Shown here piece by piece: positions 8,579 to 17,141 of a DNA stretch of 64,000 nucleotides; position 1 is the first letter of the stretch; each line of letters opens with the position of its first letter. The stretch is taken from assembly GCF_900143525.1 (NCBI RefSeq), contig NZ_FREZ01000017.1, positions 1-64,000 on the forward strand. Direction: 5' to 3'. Origin of the DNA: Ruegeria sp. Alg231-54 (GTDB taxonomy: Bacteria > Pseudomonadota > Alphaproteobacteria > Rhodobacterales > Rhodobacteraceae). Under the pieces are notes generated by a model. It was not told the DNA's origin and ran no database searches. It saw only the letters and a list, made by a program, of their open reading frames with translations. The position numbers and the translations under genes were made by a program.

Positions 8579-9658
8579 ATGGAAAAGACTCAGGACGCGA
8601 AGATTGTCGATCTGGCAATACGATTGCTCTTTCTCGGACTGTTCCTCTATAGCGCCCTGGTCATGGTGGCCCCGCTTGCAAGTGTGGTTATCTGGGCAAC
8701 GATCCTCTGTGTGGCGCTTTACCCGGCATTTGATTGGCTTCAGTCCAAGCTGGGAGGGCGGAAAAAACTTGCCACGACGATCTTGGTTTTGTTGGGTCTT
8801 GTTCTGACCCTCGGGCCAGTCGCTACCGCGGTGTCTGGTGCTGCAGAACTTGGGTCTGAATTCGCGGAACAAGCAGACAAAGGTGAGTTGAAAGTCCCAC
8901 CTGCGCCCGAGGGTCTCAAGGAGTTGCCCTTGGTGGGAGACAAAATAGCCGATGTCTGGGGATTGTTTGAGCGCAATCTTGACGGCGCGCTTGCGAAGTA
9001 TGGCACGCAAATCCTTGAGATCACCAAATCGCTGTTCGGAAAGGTGTTGGGCATCGGCATCGGACTTCTTGGCTTAGCTTTGTCCGTGTTGATTATGGGA
9101 GCGTTGTTCAGTCCCGGTCCAAATTTGGTCCAGGGTCTTCAGCGCTTTGCCAATCGTGTCTTCGCACCGCGCGGCGGTGAATTCGTAACACTGGCAGGCG
9201 CAACGATTCGGAATGTGACAAAAGGCGTGATTGGTGTAGCAGCCATTCAGGCGGTCTGCGTTTGGATACTATTGGCTTTGTTTGGGATTTCTTCGGCCGC
9301 CACGCTGGCATTTATCTGCCTGATACTCTCGATTATCCAAATCGGGCCCGGATTGGTTCTTATACCGGTAATTATTTACGCATGGAGTTCCATGTCCGGC
9401 GGAACTGCTTTGATCTTCACCGTTTTGGCCGTTCCAGTCATGATAATGGACAGTTTCCTAAGACCCGTTTTCATCTCAAAAGGCCTTGAGACCCCCATGT
9501 TGGTCATCCTCATCGGTGTTCTCGGAGGTATGATGGCGTACGGTTTGATCGGCGTCTTTATGGGGCCGGTTCTCTTCGCTGTTTTCTATGAGCTGTTCAA
9601 AGTGTGGATTGATACTTCGCCCGAAGCCGAGGGCGTTGCTGAGGGTGCGGCGAAATGA
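8579..9658 (+). CDS. AI-2E family transporter (PerM/TqsA type)
   Basis: 359 residues with the AI-2E transporter layout: two early membrane helices, a soluble insert (about residues 90-145), then several helices ending in the conserved LGGMMAYGLIGVFMGPVLFAV block. Characterised relatives export autoinducer-2 or act as Na+/H+ antiporters, so the family name does not fix the substrate. A GGAGGG ribosome site precedes ATG 8579. The stop overlaps the HlyD gene start (ATGA), giving tight coupling to the next two genes. Confidence 0.85.
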   Translation: MEKTQDAKIVDLAIRLLFLGLFLYSALVMVAPLASVVIWATILCVALYPAFDWLQSKLGGRKKLATTILVLLGLVLTLGPVATAVSGAAELGSEFAEQADKGELKVPPAPEGLKELPLVGDKIADVWGLFERNLDGALAKYGTQILEITKSLFGKVLGIGIGLLGLALSVLIMGALFSPGPNLVQGLQRFANRVFAPRGGEFVTLAGATIRNVTKGVIGVAAIQAVCVWILLALFGISSAATLAFICLILSIIQIGPGLVLIPVIIYAWSSMSGGTALIFTVLAVPVMIMDSFLRPVFISKGLETPMLVILIGVLGGMMAYGLIGVFMGPVLFAVFYELFKVWIDTSPEAEGVAEGAAK

Positions 9659-10719
9659 GGAAGACGATATGGACAACCTTGGCTGTCATTCTGATTTTTC
9701 TTGTCTGGTATTTGGTCGCTGATCGGAAAACGCCATTTACCGGGAACGCCAGAGTAAAAGCCGTGGCGACCCAGATTGTCCCGCAGGTGACAGGCACTGT
9801 GACTGACGTACTGGTCGAAAATGGCCAGATAGTCTCGGCCGGAGATGTCCTTGTCCGGATCGACGCGCGACCCTACGAGATTCAGCGCGACAAGGCGGAA
9901 GCTGACCTTGAAGCAGCCACTCAAGAAGTGGGCGCATCTTCGGCAGAGGTAAGAGCGGCACAGGCCAAACTAGCAAGGGCGCAGAGCGATCTGGATACGA
10001 TGCGCATTCAAACGGAACGCGTATTTGCGCTCGAAAAGAAAGGGTTGATTGCTGTCTCAAAGGCCGATGATGCGCGAGGGCAACTGGCAGAGTCCGAGGC
10101 AAACTATGAGAACGCAATTGCGGATCTTGAAAAAGCAAAACAGAGGCTTGGTGACGACGGGATTGAAAACCCGAAAATCCAGCGGGCATTGGCGGCCCTT
10201 GCGGATGCAGAGCTAAACCTTGAGTGGACTGTACTACGAGCTCCGGCGACAGGTGTCATCTCTAACTTGCTGATAGCCCCCGGAACATATGCGCGGTCCG
10301 GCCAGGATCTGTTGACGTTTCTGGACGCAACTGACGTTTGGATCGAGGCGTTTTTTTCCGAGAACAACCTAGGAAGAGCCTCGATAGGTTCTCCGGTTGA
10401 TGTAGTGTTGGACATGCATCCAGGTCAGATTATTCCGGGTGTCATTGAGAGCTTTAGTGCGGCTGTTTCCCTAAGTGGCGGTGATGTGCCCGGGCAATTG
10501 GCGAGCCCGCCAAGCACTAAAGGTTTTTTGCGCGAGCCTGAGAGATTCCCGGTCAGGATCGTTTTACCTGGCTATGAAGCAGGAAGCACCGAAGATGACC
10601 TTCGCTTCCAGCTGAATGGGCAAGCCGATGTGATCATGTACCTAAGTGACAACTCGTTGCTGAACCTTGTAGGTCGAACCTACATCCGCGTGGTTTCAAT
10701 TCTGTCCTATGCGTACTGA
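9655..10719 (+). CDS. HlyD/EmrA-type membrane fusion protein
   Basis: 354 residues: one N-terminal membrane anchor (residues about 5-23), half-lipoyl segment (VDVLVENGQIVSAGDVLVRID pattern), a long alpha-helical hairpin with coiled-coil character (about residues 80-180), the second lipoyl half (LRAPATGVISNL) and a beta-barrel domain. It is the periplasmic adaptor of an export system. Overlaps the upstream permease by 4 bases and the downstream DUF2955 gene by 11 bases, so all three are probably translated together. No outer-membrane channel gene is next to it. Confidence 0.87.
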   Translation: MRKTIWTTLAVILIFLVWYLVADRKTPFTGNARVKAVATQIVPQVTGTVTDVLVENGQIVSAGDVLVRIDARPYEIQRDKAEADLEAATQEVGASSAEVRAAQAKLARAQSDLDTMRIQTERVFALEKKGLIAVSKADDARGQLAESEANYENAIADLEKAKQRLGDDGIENPKIQRALAALADAELNLEWTVLRAPATGVISNLLIAPGTYARSGQDLLTFLDATDVWIEAFFSENNLGRASIGSPVDVVLDMHPGQIIPGVIESFSAAVSLSGGDVPGQLASPPSTKGFLREPERFPVRIVLPGYEAGSTEDDLRFQLNGQADVIMYLSDNSLLNLVGRTYIRVVSILSYAY

Positions 10720-11719
10720 GGACCAACGCTCTGTCACCCGGCTTGCGCTGGGTGTTACCGGCGTCTTTTCATTGGGCCTGTTTCTTGGGTGGCCCCTCGC
10801 CGTCATTGGGGCGGTGTTCGCCGCCCTTTTCCTACAAGCACCTGCCGCATTGCCTCTGGCAGCATTTGCTAAGCTGTTTGTTTTCTCTATTGGATTGATG
10901 TTCATTTCGTTTCTGTTGTCGTCAATCTTCTCACCATATCCGCTTGTATTTCTTATGCTGGTGGCCATTGGAATAATCCTGTCTTTCATATGGTCCGTTT
11001 CAGGCGCCGGAGTTTTACCGGGTGTCATAGCGCTCATGGGCGCATTGATGATTCCGAACCTGGTTCTGCAATCACAGGACCTGGCTTTGGTGCTCGTGTA
11101 TTGGATACCGTTGAACCTGCTATTTGCAGGCTTCGTATCGACGTTGATGTTCGTGTTGATACCCGCTGAACCTCAAACGGCGGCTCAAAAGAAAGCTGTT
11201 TCGCAGGCGAGTTTCGACCCACATCGCCGAATTGTCAGGATGTCTCTTGTCACAGTGCCGTTTGCTATGGCGTTCTTTATTTCCGGAGCGTCTGCATTGC
11301 TGGTTCTGTTCTTCGTCGCGCTGCTGAGCCAGCAACTCGCGGCAATGCCTGCCGCAGGTAAAACCGTTGCAAAAGCCATGCTGACGGCAAACCTCCTTGG
11401 GGCGGCAGTTTCCATCATATGCTATGAAATAAACGTAATAGCTCCGGTTATTTTGACGCCCATTCTGCTGTGTTTTTTCTTTTGCCTGACTCTCGGAGCA
11501 CTTGGAAAATCTCAAGCCCCACTCGCCGCCGCTGCCGGCTCTGCTATTACAACGGCCCTGATCGTATATGGCGGGTCGGTTGCGCCATTTTCAGACGAGG
11601 CTGACGTCAAGAGCATCACTCGAGTTTTACAAGTTGCCAGCGCCGCATTTTTTGTAATCGTTGCATATGTCGTGGTGGATGAATTCTGGCCGGAAAAAGA
11701 ACGCCAGGCACCTCAATGA
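10709..11719 (+). CDS. DUF2955 domain membrane protein (aromatic-acid exporter-like)
   Basis: 336 residues, almost wholly hydrophobic, with about ten membrane helices in two halves separated by a basic loop around residue 155-175. The N-terminal RLALGVTGVFSLGLFLGWPLAVI and repeated helix pattern fit DUF2955, a family related to fusaric acid/aromatic carboxylate exporters and usually encoded beside a HlyD-type adaptor, as here. It probably forms the inner-membrane part of an efflux pump with the preceding gene. Substrate is unknown. Confidence 0.78.
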   Translation: MRTEDQRSVTRLALGVTGVFSLGLFLGWPLAVIGAVFAALFLQAPAALPLAAFAKLFVFSIGLMFISFLLSSIFSPYPLVFLMLVAIGIILSFIWSVSGAGVLPGVIALMGALMIPNLVLQSQDLALVLVYWIPLNLLFAGFVSTLMFVLIPAEPQTAAQKKAVSQASFDPHRRIVRMSLVTVPFAMAFFISGASALLVLFFVALLSQQLAAMPAAGKTVAKAMLTANLLGAAVSIICYEINVIAPVILTPILLCFFFCLTLGALGKSQAPLAAAAGSAITTALIVYGGSVAPFSDEADVKSITRVLQVASAAFFVIVAYVVVDEFWPEKERQAPQ

Positions 11720-11775
11720 ACTGTTTTGCGAGAAAGGTTGGCGCTGAAACCGGCAGAACTCTCAATTTGACCAAT

Positions 11776-12190
11776 TCAACTTAGTATAATTGCACCGAAA
11801 GGCGTCAGGTTTGTACGCTTATCCGGGCGCGACGGGAGTTCTTCCCACCAGATCTCTTGTCGGACGCCCTTGAAAACTGCGTGTCGTGAATGCCGTTCAA
11901 CAGTGAGCGCTATGTTAGCGTCAATAAGATCCGCATAGGCTACAAACCCCGAGATCCGATTGCCATCCGGATACTCGTCAACCATGTTCTGAATCCATGC
12001 GGTCTCGTCGACAGGGTCGTTCGCATGATTCACTTCAGCCTGAACAACTATGAATGTGGTGTCAGAGCGCGGATACTCGGAAATCGCGTCACCCAACAGA
12101 TAGGTATGGGGCAGTTCGGTAAATGAAGCGTTCTGACGCCAAGGGCAGTCAAAACGCGTGCTGTCCCATAGGTGAAGTTGCGTATTTTCC
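11776..12190 (-). pseudogene. Amidohydrolase (lactonase-like), N-terminal half, decayed
   Basis: On the minus strand the open frame starts around 12190 with no good start codon, reads TQLHLWDSTRFDCPW, and continues with VVQAEVNHANDPVDETAWIQ, SGFVAYADL and VFKGVRQEIWW. This is the N-terminal half of a metal-dependent amidohydrolase of the sugar-lactonase type. The normal metal motif DTHLHLWD reads NTQLHLWD here, so the first metal-binding histidine is lost. The frame ends about 138 residues in, roughly half the family length. It abuts another broken gene at about 12190. Confidence 0.65.
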
Positions 12191-12194
12191 GTCG

Positions 12195-12609
12195 TCAGAT
12201 CTGTTGAAACGCAATTGCCACTGGACTCAGGAAACGCTCAGAGTTCTTGTTAAGGATCACTTTCAGTGCCGCATCGTCCGGTTCCGTCGATTGCGCCACC
12301 GACAGTGTCAAAAAGTTCGTCTTCTGCGCCAATCTGCTACGAATGTCACTATCGCCACAATCAAGGCCCAGTGTTTGCGCCTCACGCACAAGAATTCCTC
12401 GCACACCAACCCGTTTGAAAGCGAATTCAGTTCATCCAAGGTTGGAGGTTGCTGCGAGGTTGTCTGAAATTGTTGGATTCACCGATCAATATCCACGTCA
12501 TCAATAACGATCTGGCTCAGATCAGCTCGGGATGCAGGAATGAAAACCAGCCAAATATTGCCAGCCCAAGAAGAATGAAATGAAACAGCGGCTCTTTGAA
12601 AAATGGCTT
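12195..12609 (-). pseudogene. Periplasmic rotamase-type peptidyl-prolyl isomerase, N-terminal half, frameshifted
   Basis: Minus-strand fragments in different frames join into one protein: KPFFKEPLFHFILLGLAIFG (membrane anchor, ends at TGA 12517-12519), then IVIDDVDID, TLDELNSLSNGLVCEEF, and REAQTLGLDCGDSDIRSRL followed by TEPDDAALKVIL. These are the successive landmarks of membrane-anchored parvulin-like isomerases of the rotamase_2 type. At least one frameshift and one stop interrupt it, and the catalytic domain is missing. It lies directly downstream of the Crp/Fnr gene and near the DUF3604 operon; from memory, such isomerase genes often neighbour DUF3604 and HupE/UreJ genes. Confidence 0.6.
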
Positions 12610-12662
12610 GTGTATTCCGGAATTTGGTAAGTTTGTTGGTTGCTACGAAACTGATCACAAAA

Positions 12663-13352
12663 TCAGAAAAGTGCTCTTGTGCTTGGGCACCATCCTTGCG
12701 GAACGACCACAAGTGAGCCGTATTTTCGCTGAACCAATCCGTCGGCCTCCATCTCTGCCACCAGCTTGGCGAAGGCACTTCGGGACAAGCGACAAATCTC
12801 AGCCAAATGCTGTTGGGTTAGGGGAATGGCGCGGGTCGGCGCAAACGCGTCGGATATCCTGGTCAGGATTGTAAGGCTGCGCAGTTTGGAATCCGCCAGC
12901 ATAAGATCACGGGCAACGCGAATGGCAAGTGCGCCATTTGTGACGGCCAGTGCCCCAAGTGCACGCCATATCGGTTGGTCGTCCTGCTCTAGTTGGATCA
13001 AAGCCTCGTACGGGACCCGAAACAGCTGGCAATCCGTCAGAGCAATCGCGCCAATCTGACGGGGCAAACCGGTGATTGCCGCCGCCTCTCCAAACCAGGC
13101 ACCGGGCCCGAACACATGGCCCAACACGATCCCGGATTGGCCATCGTCCAACTGAATTCCAACAGCGCCTGACACCACGGCAAAAATGGATTGATCGTGA
13201 TCAGAGAGTGCATAAATGCCCGCGCCACTTTCGACACTCACACTCCGACCTGAATTTACCAGGCCGTTAGCCAGACGTGTATCTATCGCACGAAGCCAGG
13301 GAGATGCCGTCATTAAGGCCTGAATCTCGTTTGTTCTGGGTGGTTTCTGCAT
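12663..13352 (-). CDS. Crp/Fnr family transcriptional regulator
   Basis: 229 residues from ATG 13352. N-terminal cyclic-nucleotide-binding-like beta roll (IFAVVSGAVGIQL, VFGPGAWFGEAAAITGLPR), long dimer helix, and C-terminal winged helix with the LTQQHLAEICRLSRSAFAKLV recognition motif. No FNR-type cysteine cluster is seen at the N-terminus, so it is not an obvious oxygen sensor. It is divergent from the beta-barrel/DUF3604 operon with an 86-base gap holding a palindrome, so it is the likely regulator of that operon. Confidence 0.88.
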   Translation of the reverse strand: MQKPPRTNEIQALMTASPWLRAIDTRLANGLVNSGRSVSVESGAGIYALSDHDQSIFAVVSGAVGIQLDDGQSGIVLGHVFGPGAWFGEAAAITGLPRQIGAIALTDCQLFRVPYEALIQLEQDDQPIWRALGALAVTNGALAIRVARDLMLADSKLRSLTILTRISDAFAPTRAIPLTQQHLAEICRLSRSAFAKLVAEMEADGLVQRKYGSLVVVPQGWCPSTRALF

Positions 13353-13377
13353 CAAATATCCAATTTAAGACAATCTC

Positions 13378-13414
13378 CGCACGCGCTTTGGATTATCATA
13401 TCTGAAAGCGTGCG
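13378..13414. promoter_or_regulatory. Candidate operator between crp-type regulator and OM-barrel/DUF3604 operon
   Basis: Inverted repeat CGCACGC at 13378-13384 facing AAAGCGTGCG at 13405-13414; the 7-bp CGCACGC/GCGTGCG arms are perfect. It is centred between the divergent genes and just ahead of the GTG start at 13439. It differs from the standard TGTGA-N6-TCACA Crp site, so either the regulator has another specificity or the repeat is a hairpin. Confidence 0.4.
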
Positions 13415-13438
13415 AACAAGCGCTCTGTATCCGGGAGA

Positions 13439-14422
13439 GTGAATTTGAAGACAAAGGTAGTGCTATTTGCGTTGTCTGCTTCGGTTTTCTTGTCTGCGCA
13501 AAAGGTGCAAGCCGCAGAGGGAGGCATCGAGACCTACCTTCTTGGCAGCCGTGACAGCATGTCGGGCATCCTTCCGCCTCCCGGAACGTACCTAAATAAT
13601 GATTTCGTGTATTTCAGCGGCACTGCTCCCAGCATGGCTTCGGGCGGTGTGGTCGTGACGGACCCTGATGTCGAAGTGTTTACCTATAAATTCAATTTCA
13701 CAAATGTTTTTGACGCGCAGTGGGGCAATACGCGATTGGGTCTCAATTTCAATTTGCCCTACGTTTCGGCAAACGGGCAGTATTCTGGCGACCTCAGCTC
13801 GGGGTTTTCCGGAACCCTCAACGATGACGGCGAACATGCCTTTGGTGATATCGTTCTTTCGCCTCTCTTTAATTGGAGCAAAGGCAAGCTACATACGACA
13901 TTGGCTTTACAGTTCTTTCTGCCCACTGGCCACTATCAGACGACGCAGATCAACGTCGCAAACCGGTCGATTGACGCCCTGAATGCCGGAAAAAACCGAT
14001 TTGCATTTGACCCAACCCTGTCGATGACCTGGTTCGATCCGACCACAGGATGGGAGTATTCAGGATCGTTCGGCGTCACCTTCAGCGCCGAGAACGACGC
14101 CACCGACTATCAGACCGCGCCCGAGGCGCATTTTGAAGGCACGGTCATGCGGCATTTGCCCTACAAACTTGCCCTTGGGGTAACGGGATATGCCTACCAT
14201 CAAATCGGCGATGACAGCGGCAGCGGGGCGGATGGGATCAAGCAATTGCTCGGAGCCGACAGCTTGCAGGCCAGCGTGTATGGTCTCGGCCCTATTGTTA
14301 GTTGGTCAACCCAGATCGGTCAGACGCCAGTTTCTATCAAGGCGAAATATATCAAGGAATTCGAAGCCAAGCGTCGATTTGAAAGCGACAAGGTCTGGAT
14401 GACCATTGGACTGGTGTTCTGA
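13439..14422 (+). CDS. Outer-membrane transporter-like beta-barrel (SphA/phenol MetA degradation family)
   Basis: 327 residues with a signal peptide (cleavage predicted after KVQA, about residue 25) and alternating amphipathic strands ending in a terminal aromatic strand (VWMTIGLVF), as expected for an outer-membrane barrel. The layout, with LNFNLPY, GDIVLSPLFNW, ALQFFLPTGHY and DPTLSMTWFD blocks, matches the Phenol_MetA_deg/SphA family, whose members occur beside aromatic and other hydrophobic-compound catabolic genes. Start is GTG 13439 with a GGGAG site upstream. The stop overlaps the next start (ATGA), first gene of a four-gene operon. Confidence 0.8.
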   Translation: MNLKTKVVLFALSASVFLSAQKVQAAEGGIETYLLGSRDSMSGILPPPGTYLNNDFVYFSGTAPSMASGGVVVTDPDVEVFTYKFNFTNVFDAQWGNTRLGLNFNLPYVSANGQYSGDLSSGFSGTLNDDGEHAFGDIVLSPLFNWSKGKLHTTLALQFFLPTGHYQTTQINVANRSIDALNAGKNRFAFDPTLSMTWFDPTTGWEYSGSFGVTFSAENDATDYQTAPEAHFEGTVMRHLPYKLALGVTGYAYHQIGDDSGSGADGIKQLLGADSLQASVYGLGPIVSWSTQIGQTPVSIKAKYIKEFEAKRRFESDKVWMTIGLVF

Positions 14423-15186
14423 TGAGGTGTGTTCCGTCTATTGTTCTGATGGCGGTCATTCCGGCCTCTGCGATTGCACAGCAGGACAATCAGACATTGG
14501 CCAGCCAAGCCAGCGACCCGACCGCGTCCTTGATGTCGTTTCAACTGCAGAATTTCTATTCACCTTCTTTGCATAATGCGAACGGGGCACTGAACGTTAC
14601 CCAGTTTCGCGCCGCCATTCCGTTTCAGTTGGGGGGGATCAGTAATATTGCCCGCCTGACATTTCCCTCGGTTAAGTATAACTCAAATGGCGACACCGGG
14701 ATCGGCGATGCCACCCTATTCAATCTGGCAGCCTTTGGCCGTTCGTGGGGCCGTTATGGGATCGGTGTCGTGGCCCTGCTGCCAACGGGTGCTGATGGTG
14801 TCAGCGCCGAAAAATGGGGGTTGGGGCCAGCGCTTGGTTTCGTGGCGCGGCCCGGGTGGGGGCTTGCAGGGCTATTCAATCAGAACATTCTGACCGTAGC
14901 CGGCGACAACACGCGACCGGACGTTAACATTTCGACTCTGCAACCCATCGTCAGTTACACGCTTGGTCAGAGCTGGTCGGTCGGCACATCTGACATGGCT
15001 GTTGTTTACGATTGGGACCGATCAGAATTCACCAGCCTGCCGATTGGGCTGAAAGTCTTGAAGTTGACCAAACTCGGCGGTGTCCCGGTTCAGTGGCAGC
15101 TGAGTTATGAGCGTAATTTCTATGATACCGGCACCGGGCCACAAGACACGATCGGCCTGACAGCAAAGCTGTTGGTGCCGAAATGA
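14422..15186 (+). CDS. Second outer-membrane beta-barrel protein
   Basis: 254 residues with a signal peptide ending near ASAIA (residue about 18) and a barrel-like pattern of alternating residues: RAAIPFQLGG, ARLTFPSVKYN, GIGDATLFNLAAFG, GIGVVALLPTG, LQPIVSYTLG, and a C-terminal strand GLTAKLLVPK. It resembles the same broad transporter-like superfamily as the preceding protein but is shorter and diverged. Coupled to the upstream gene by a 4-base overlap and 33 bases before the first DUF3604 gene. Likely an outer-membrane channel; function unknown. Confidence 0.7.
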   Translation: MRCVPSIVLMAVIPASAIAQQDNQTLASQASDPTASLMSFQLQNFYSPSLHNANGALNVTQFRAAIPFQLGGISNIARLTFPSVKYNSNGDTGIGDATLFNLAAFGRSWGRYGIGVVALLPTGADGVSAEKWGLGPALGFVARPGWGLAGLFNQNILTVAGDNTRPDVNISTLQPIVSYTLGQSWSVGTSDMAVVYDWDRSEFTSLPIGLKVLKLTKLGGVPVQWQLSYERNFYDTGTGPQDTIGLTAKLLVPK

Positions 15187-15219
15187 CGATGGGCGGATAT
15201 TTGAACGAAAGGGTTTGAG

Positions 15220-17136
15220 ATGACCATGCATTTGACTCTGGCAACTGCACTTGCGGTGTCACTTACGTTACCCGCGCTGGCGCAGGATACGGCCTCGGCC
15301 GACAACGCGGCTGGTGACCTCAAGGGGCAGCCTTATTCTCCCAATGCCAACCGGGGATTTCCGACCAGGGTCCTGTTCGGTGATACGCATGTCCATTCGG
15401 CATTGTCCGCGGATGCAGGTGGCGGCGGCACGACTTTGATGCCGCGAGACATGTACCGGTTCGCCCGGGGCGAGCAGGTGACGTCGAACACGGGACAACC
15501 CGTCATGCTTGAGCGTCCTTTCGACTTTTACATGCTGACTGAACACACCGATGGCATGGGGGTGATTACCGACATCAAAAAAGGTGCGCCAAACATCATG
15601 GCGGATGCGCAGGGCAAGAAGTTTCACGAGGCGTTCGCGAAGGGCGGTGACGACGCCAAACAGGCCAGCATCGACCTGATCGCGCAATTCAGTCAGGGCA
15701 CGCTGAGCCAAACGTTGCTGTATCAACCCGGGATGCCAGGCTATGACAATACCTGGCGCGATCTGGTACAGGCCGCAGAGGAATTCAACGACCCGCATGT
15801 CTTTACTGCGATGATCGCTTATGAATGGACCTCGTTGACCGAAGGCAACAACCTGCATCGCAATGTCATCTTTCGCGATGGACCTGAGAGGGCGTTGCAA
15901 GTGGTTCCATTCCTGATGGCACCTCCAATGGGCAGCCCGGATCCCCGCGATTTGTGGAAATGGATGCAAAGCTATGAGGACAAGACCGGGGGGGACGTGC
16001 TTGCTATTCCGCACAATCCGAACCTCAGCAACGGCATCATGTTTGCGCTGAATGACACGTTGAACGACAATGCGCCTTTCGATCGAGAGTATCTGCAAAT
16101 CCGGCAGCAATGGGAAAAGCTGGTTGAAATTGGCCAGACTAAAGGAGACAGCGAAACCCATCCGATGCTGTCCCCGACAGATGAGTTTGCCGAATACGAA
16201 CGGTGGGATTGGGCCAATCTGGATGTCTCCGAAGCCAAAACGCCTGAGATGCTCGCCACGGAAATGGTGCGCAATACGCTAAAAAATGGTCTGGCTTTTG
16301 AGCAATCCGATGGGATCAACCCCTTCAAGCTGGGCTTTGTGGGTGGTTCGGATATCCACACCGGGCTGACCACGCAGCTCGACAACAACTTCTTTGGCGC
16401 CTTTACTTGGATGGAGCCGTCAAAAACCCGCGCCACCTCGGTGGCCAAGGGCAATGCGGATTTGGGAATTTCCTATAAGGGTTGGCAATATGCCACTCCG
16501 GGTCCGACGGCCGTCTGGGCCACTGAAAACACCCGGGCAGGTATCTTTGACGCGATGGAACGGCGCGAGGTCTATGCGACGACGGGCCCACGCATCACAG
16601 TGCGGTTCTTTGGCGGAGACTTCGTGGCCGACGACATCAAACACCGCGAGTTGGCCCGGATCGGCTATTCCAAGGGTGTCCCGATGGGGGGCGATCTGGC
16701 GGGTAGCGATGCACCGTCTTTCCTTGTTTACGCCCTGCGTGATCCGATTGGCGCTAACCTGGACCGCATCCAGATTATCAAGGGCTGGGTTGATGCAAAC
16801 GGCGAGACCCATGAAAAAATCCACGACGTGGTTTGGGCCGGTGATCGCACACCCGGTGATGACGGCAAGTTACCAGCCGTCGGAAATACCGTCGATCTGA
16901 GCATCCCAAGCTGGACCAATGATATTGGCCGGGCCGAACTGGGTACCGTGTGGACTGATCCGGAGTTCGACCCCTCGCAGCACGCATTCTACTATGCCCG
17001 TGTTATCGAAATCCCGACGCCACGCTGGACCGCCTATGATGCGGTTCGCTTTGATGTCGACATGCCCGATGAGGTCAAGATGATCACGCAAGAGCGCGCC
17101 TACACCTCGCCGATCTGGAACACACCTGAAGGATGA
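15220..17136 (+). CDS. DUF3604 domain-containing protein, copy 1
   Basis: 638 residues with a signal peptide (cleaved near ALA, residue about 21), so periplasmic. Metal-ligand-like blocks of this PHP-related family are visible: FGDTHVHSAL (residue about 53-62), TEHTDGMG, AYEWTS, AIPHNPNLS and GGSDIHTG. The family is widespread in marine bacteria and has no established reaction that I know of; a metal-dependent hydrolase is the usual guess. The C-terminal third (RIQIIKGWVD, PRWTAYDAVRF) is shared with the next gene. Third gene of the operon behind two outer-membrane barrels; its stop overlaps the next frame. Confidence 0.85.
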   Translation: MTMHLTLATALAVSLTLPALAQDTASADNAAGDLKGQPYSPNANRGFPTRVLFGDTHVHSALSADAGGGGTTLMPRDMYRFARGEQVTSNTGQPVMLERPFDFYMLTEHTDGMGVITDIKKGAPNIMADAQGKKFHEAFAKGGDDAKQASIDLIAQFSQGTLSQTLLYQPGMPGYDNTWRDLVQAAEEFNDPHVFTAMIAYEWTSLTEGNNLHRNVIFRDGPERALQVVPFLMAPPMGSPDPRDLWKWMQSYEDKTGGDVLAIPHNPNLSNGIMFALNDTLNDNAPFDREYLQIRQQWEKLVEIGQTKGDSETHPMLSPTDEFAEYERWDWANLDVSEAKTPEMLATEMVRNTLKNGLAFEQSDGINPFKLGFVGGSDIHTGLTTQLDNNFFGAFTWMEPSKTRATSVAKGNADLGISYKGWQYATPGPTAVWATENTRAGIFDAMERREVYATTGPRITVRFFGGDFVADDIKHRELARIGYSKGVPMGGDLAGSDAPSFLVYALRDPIGANLDRIQIIKGWVDANGETHEKIHDVVWAGDRTPGDDGKLPAVGNTVDLSIPSWTNDIGRAELGTVWTDPEFDPSQHAFYYARVIEIPTPRWTAYDAVRFDVDMPDEVKMITQERAYTSPIWNTPEG

Positions 17137-17141
17137 AGCCG

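Noticed and set aside
15268-16161. 297-codon minus-strand frame
   Set aside because: Antisense to DUF3604 copy 1, mirrored from its codon bias; not protein-like.
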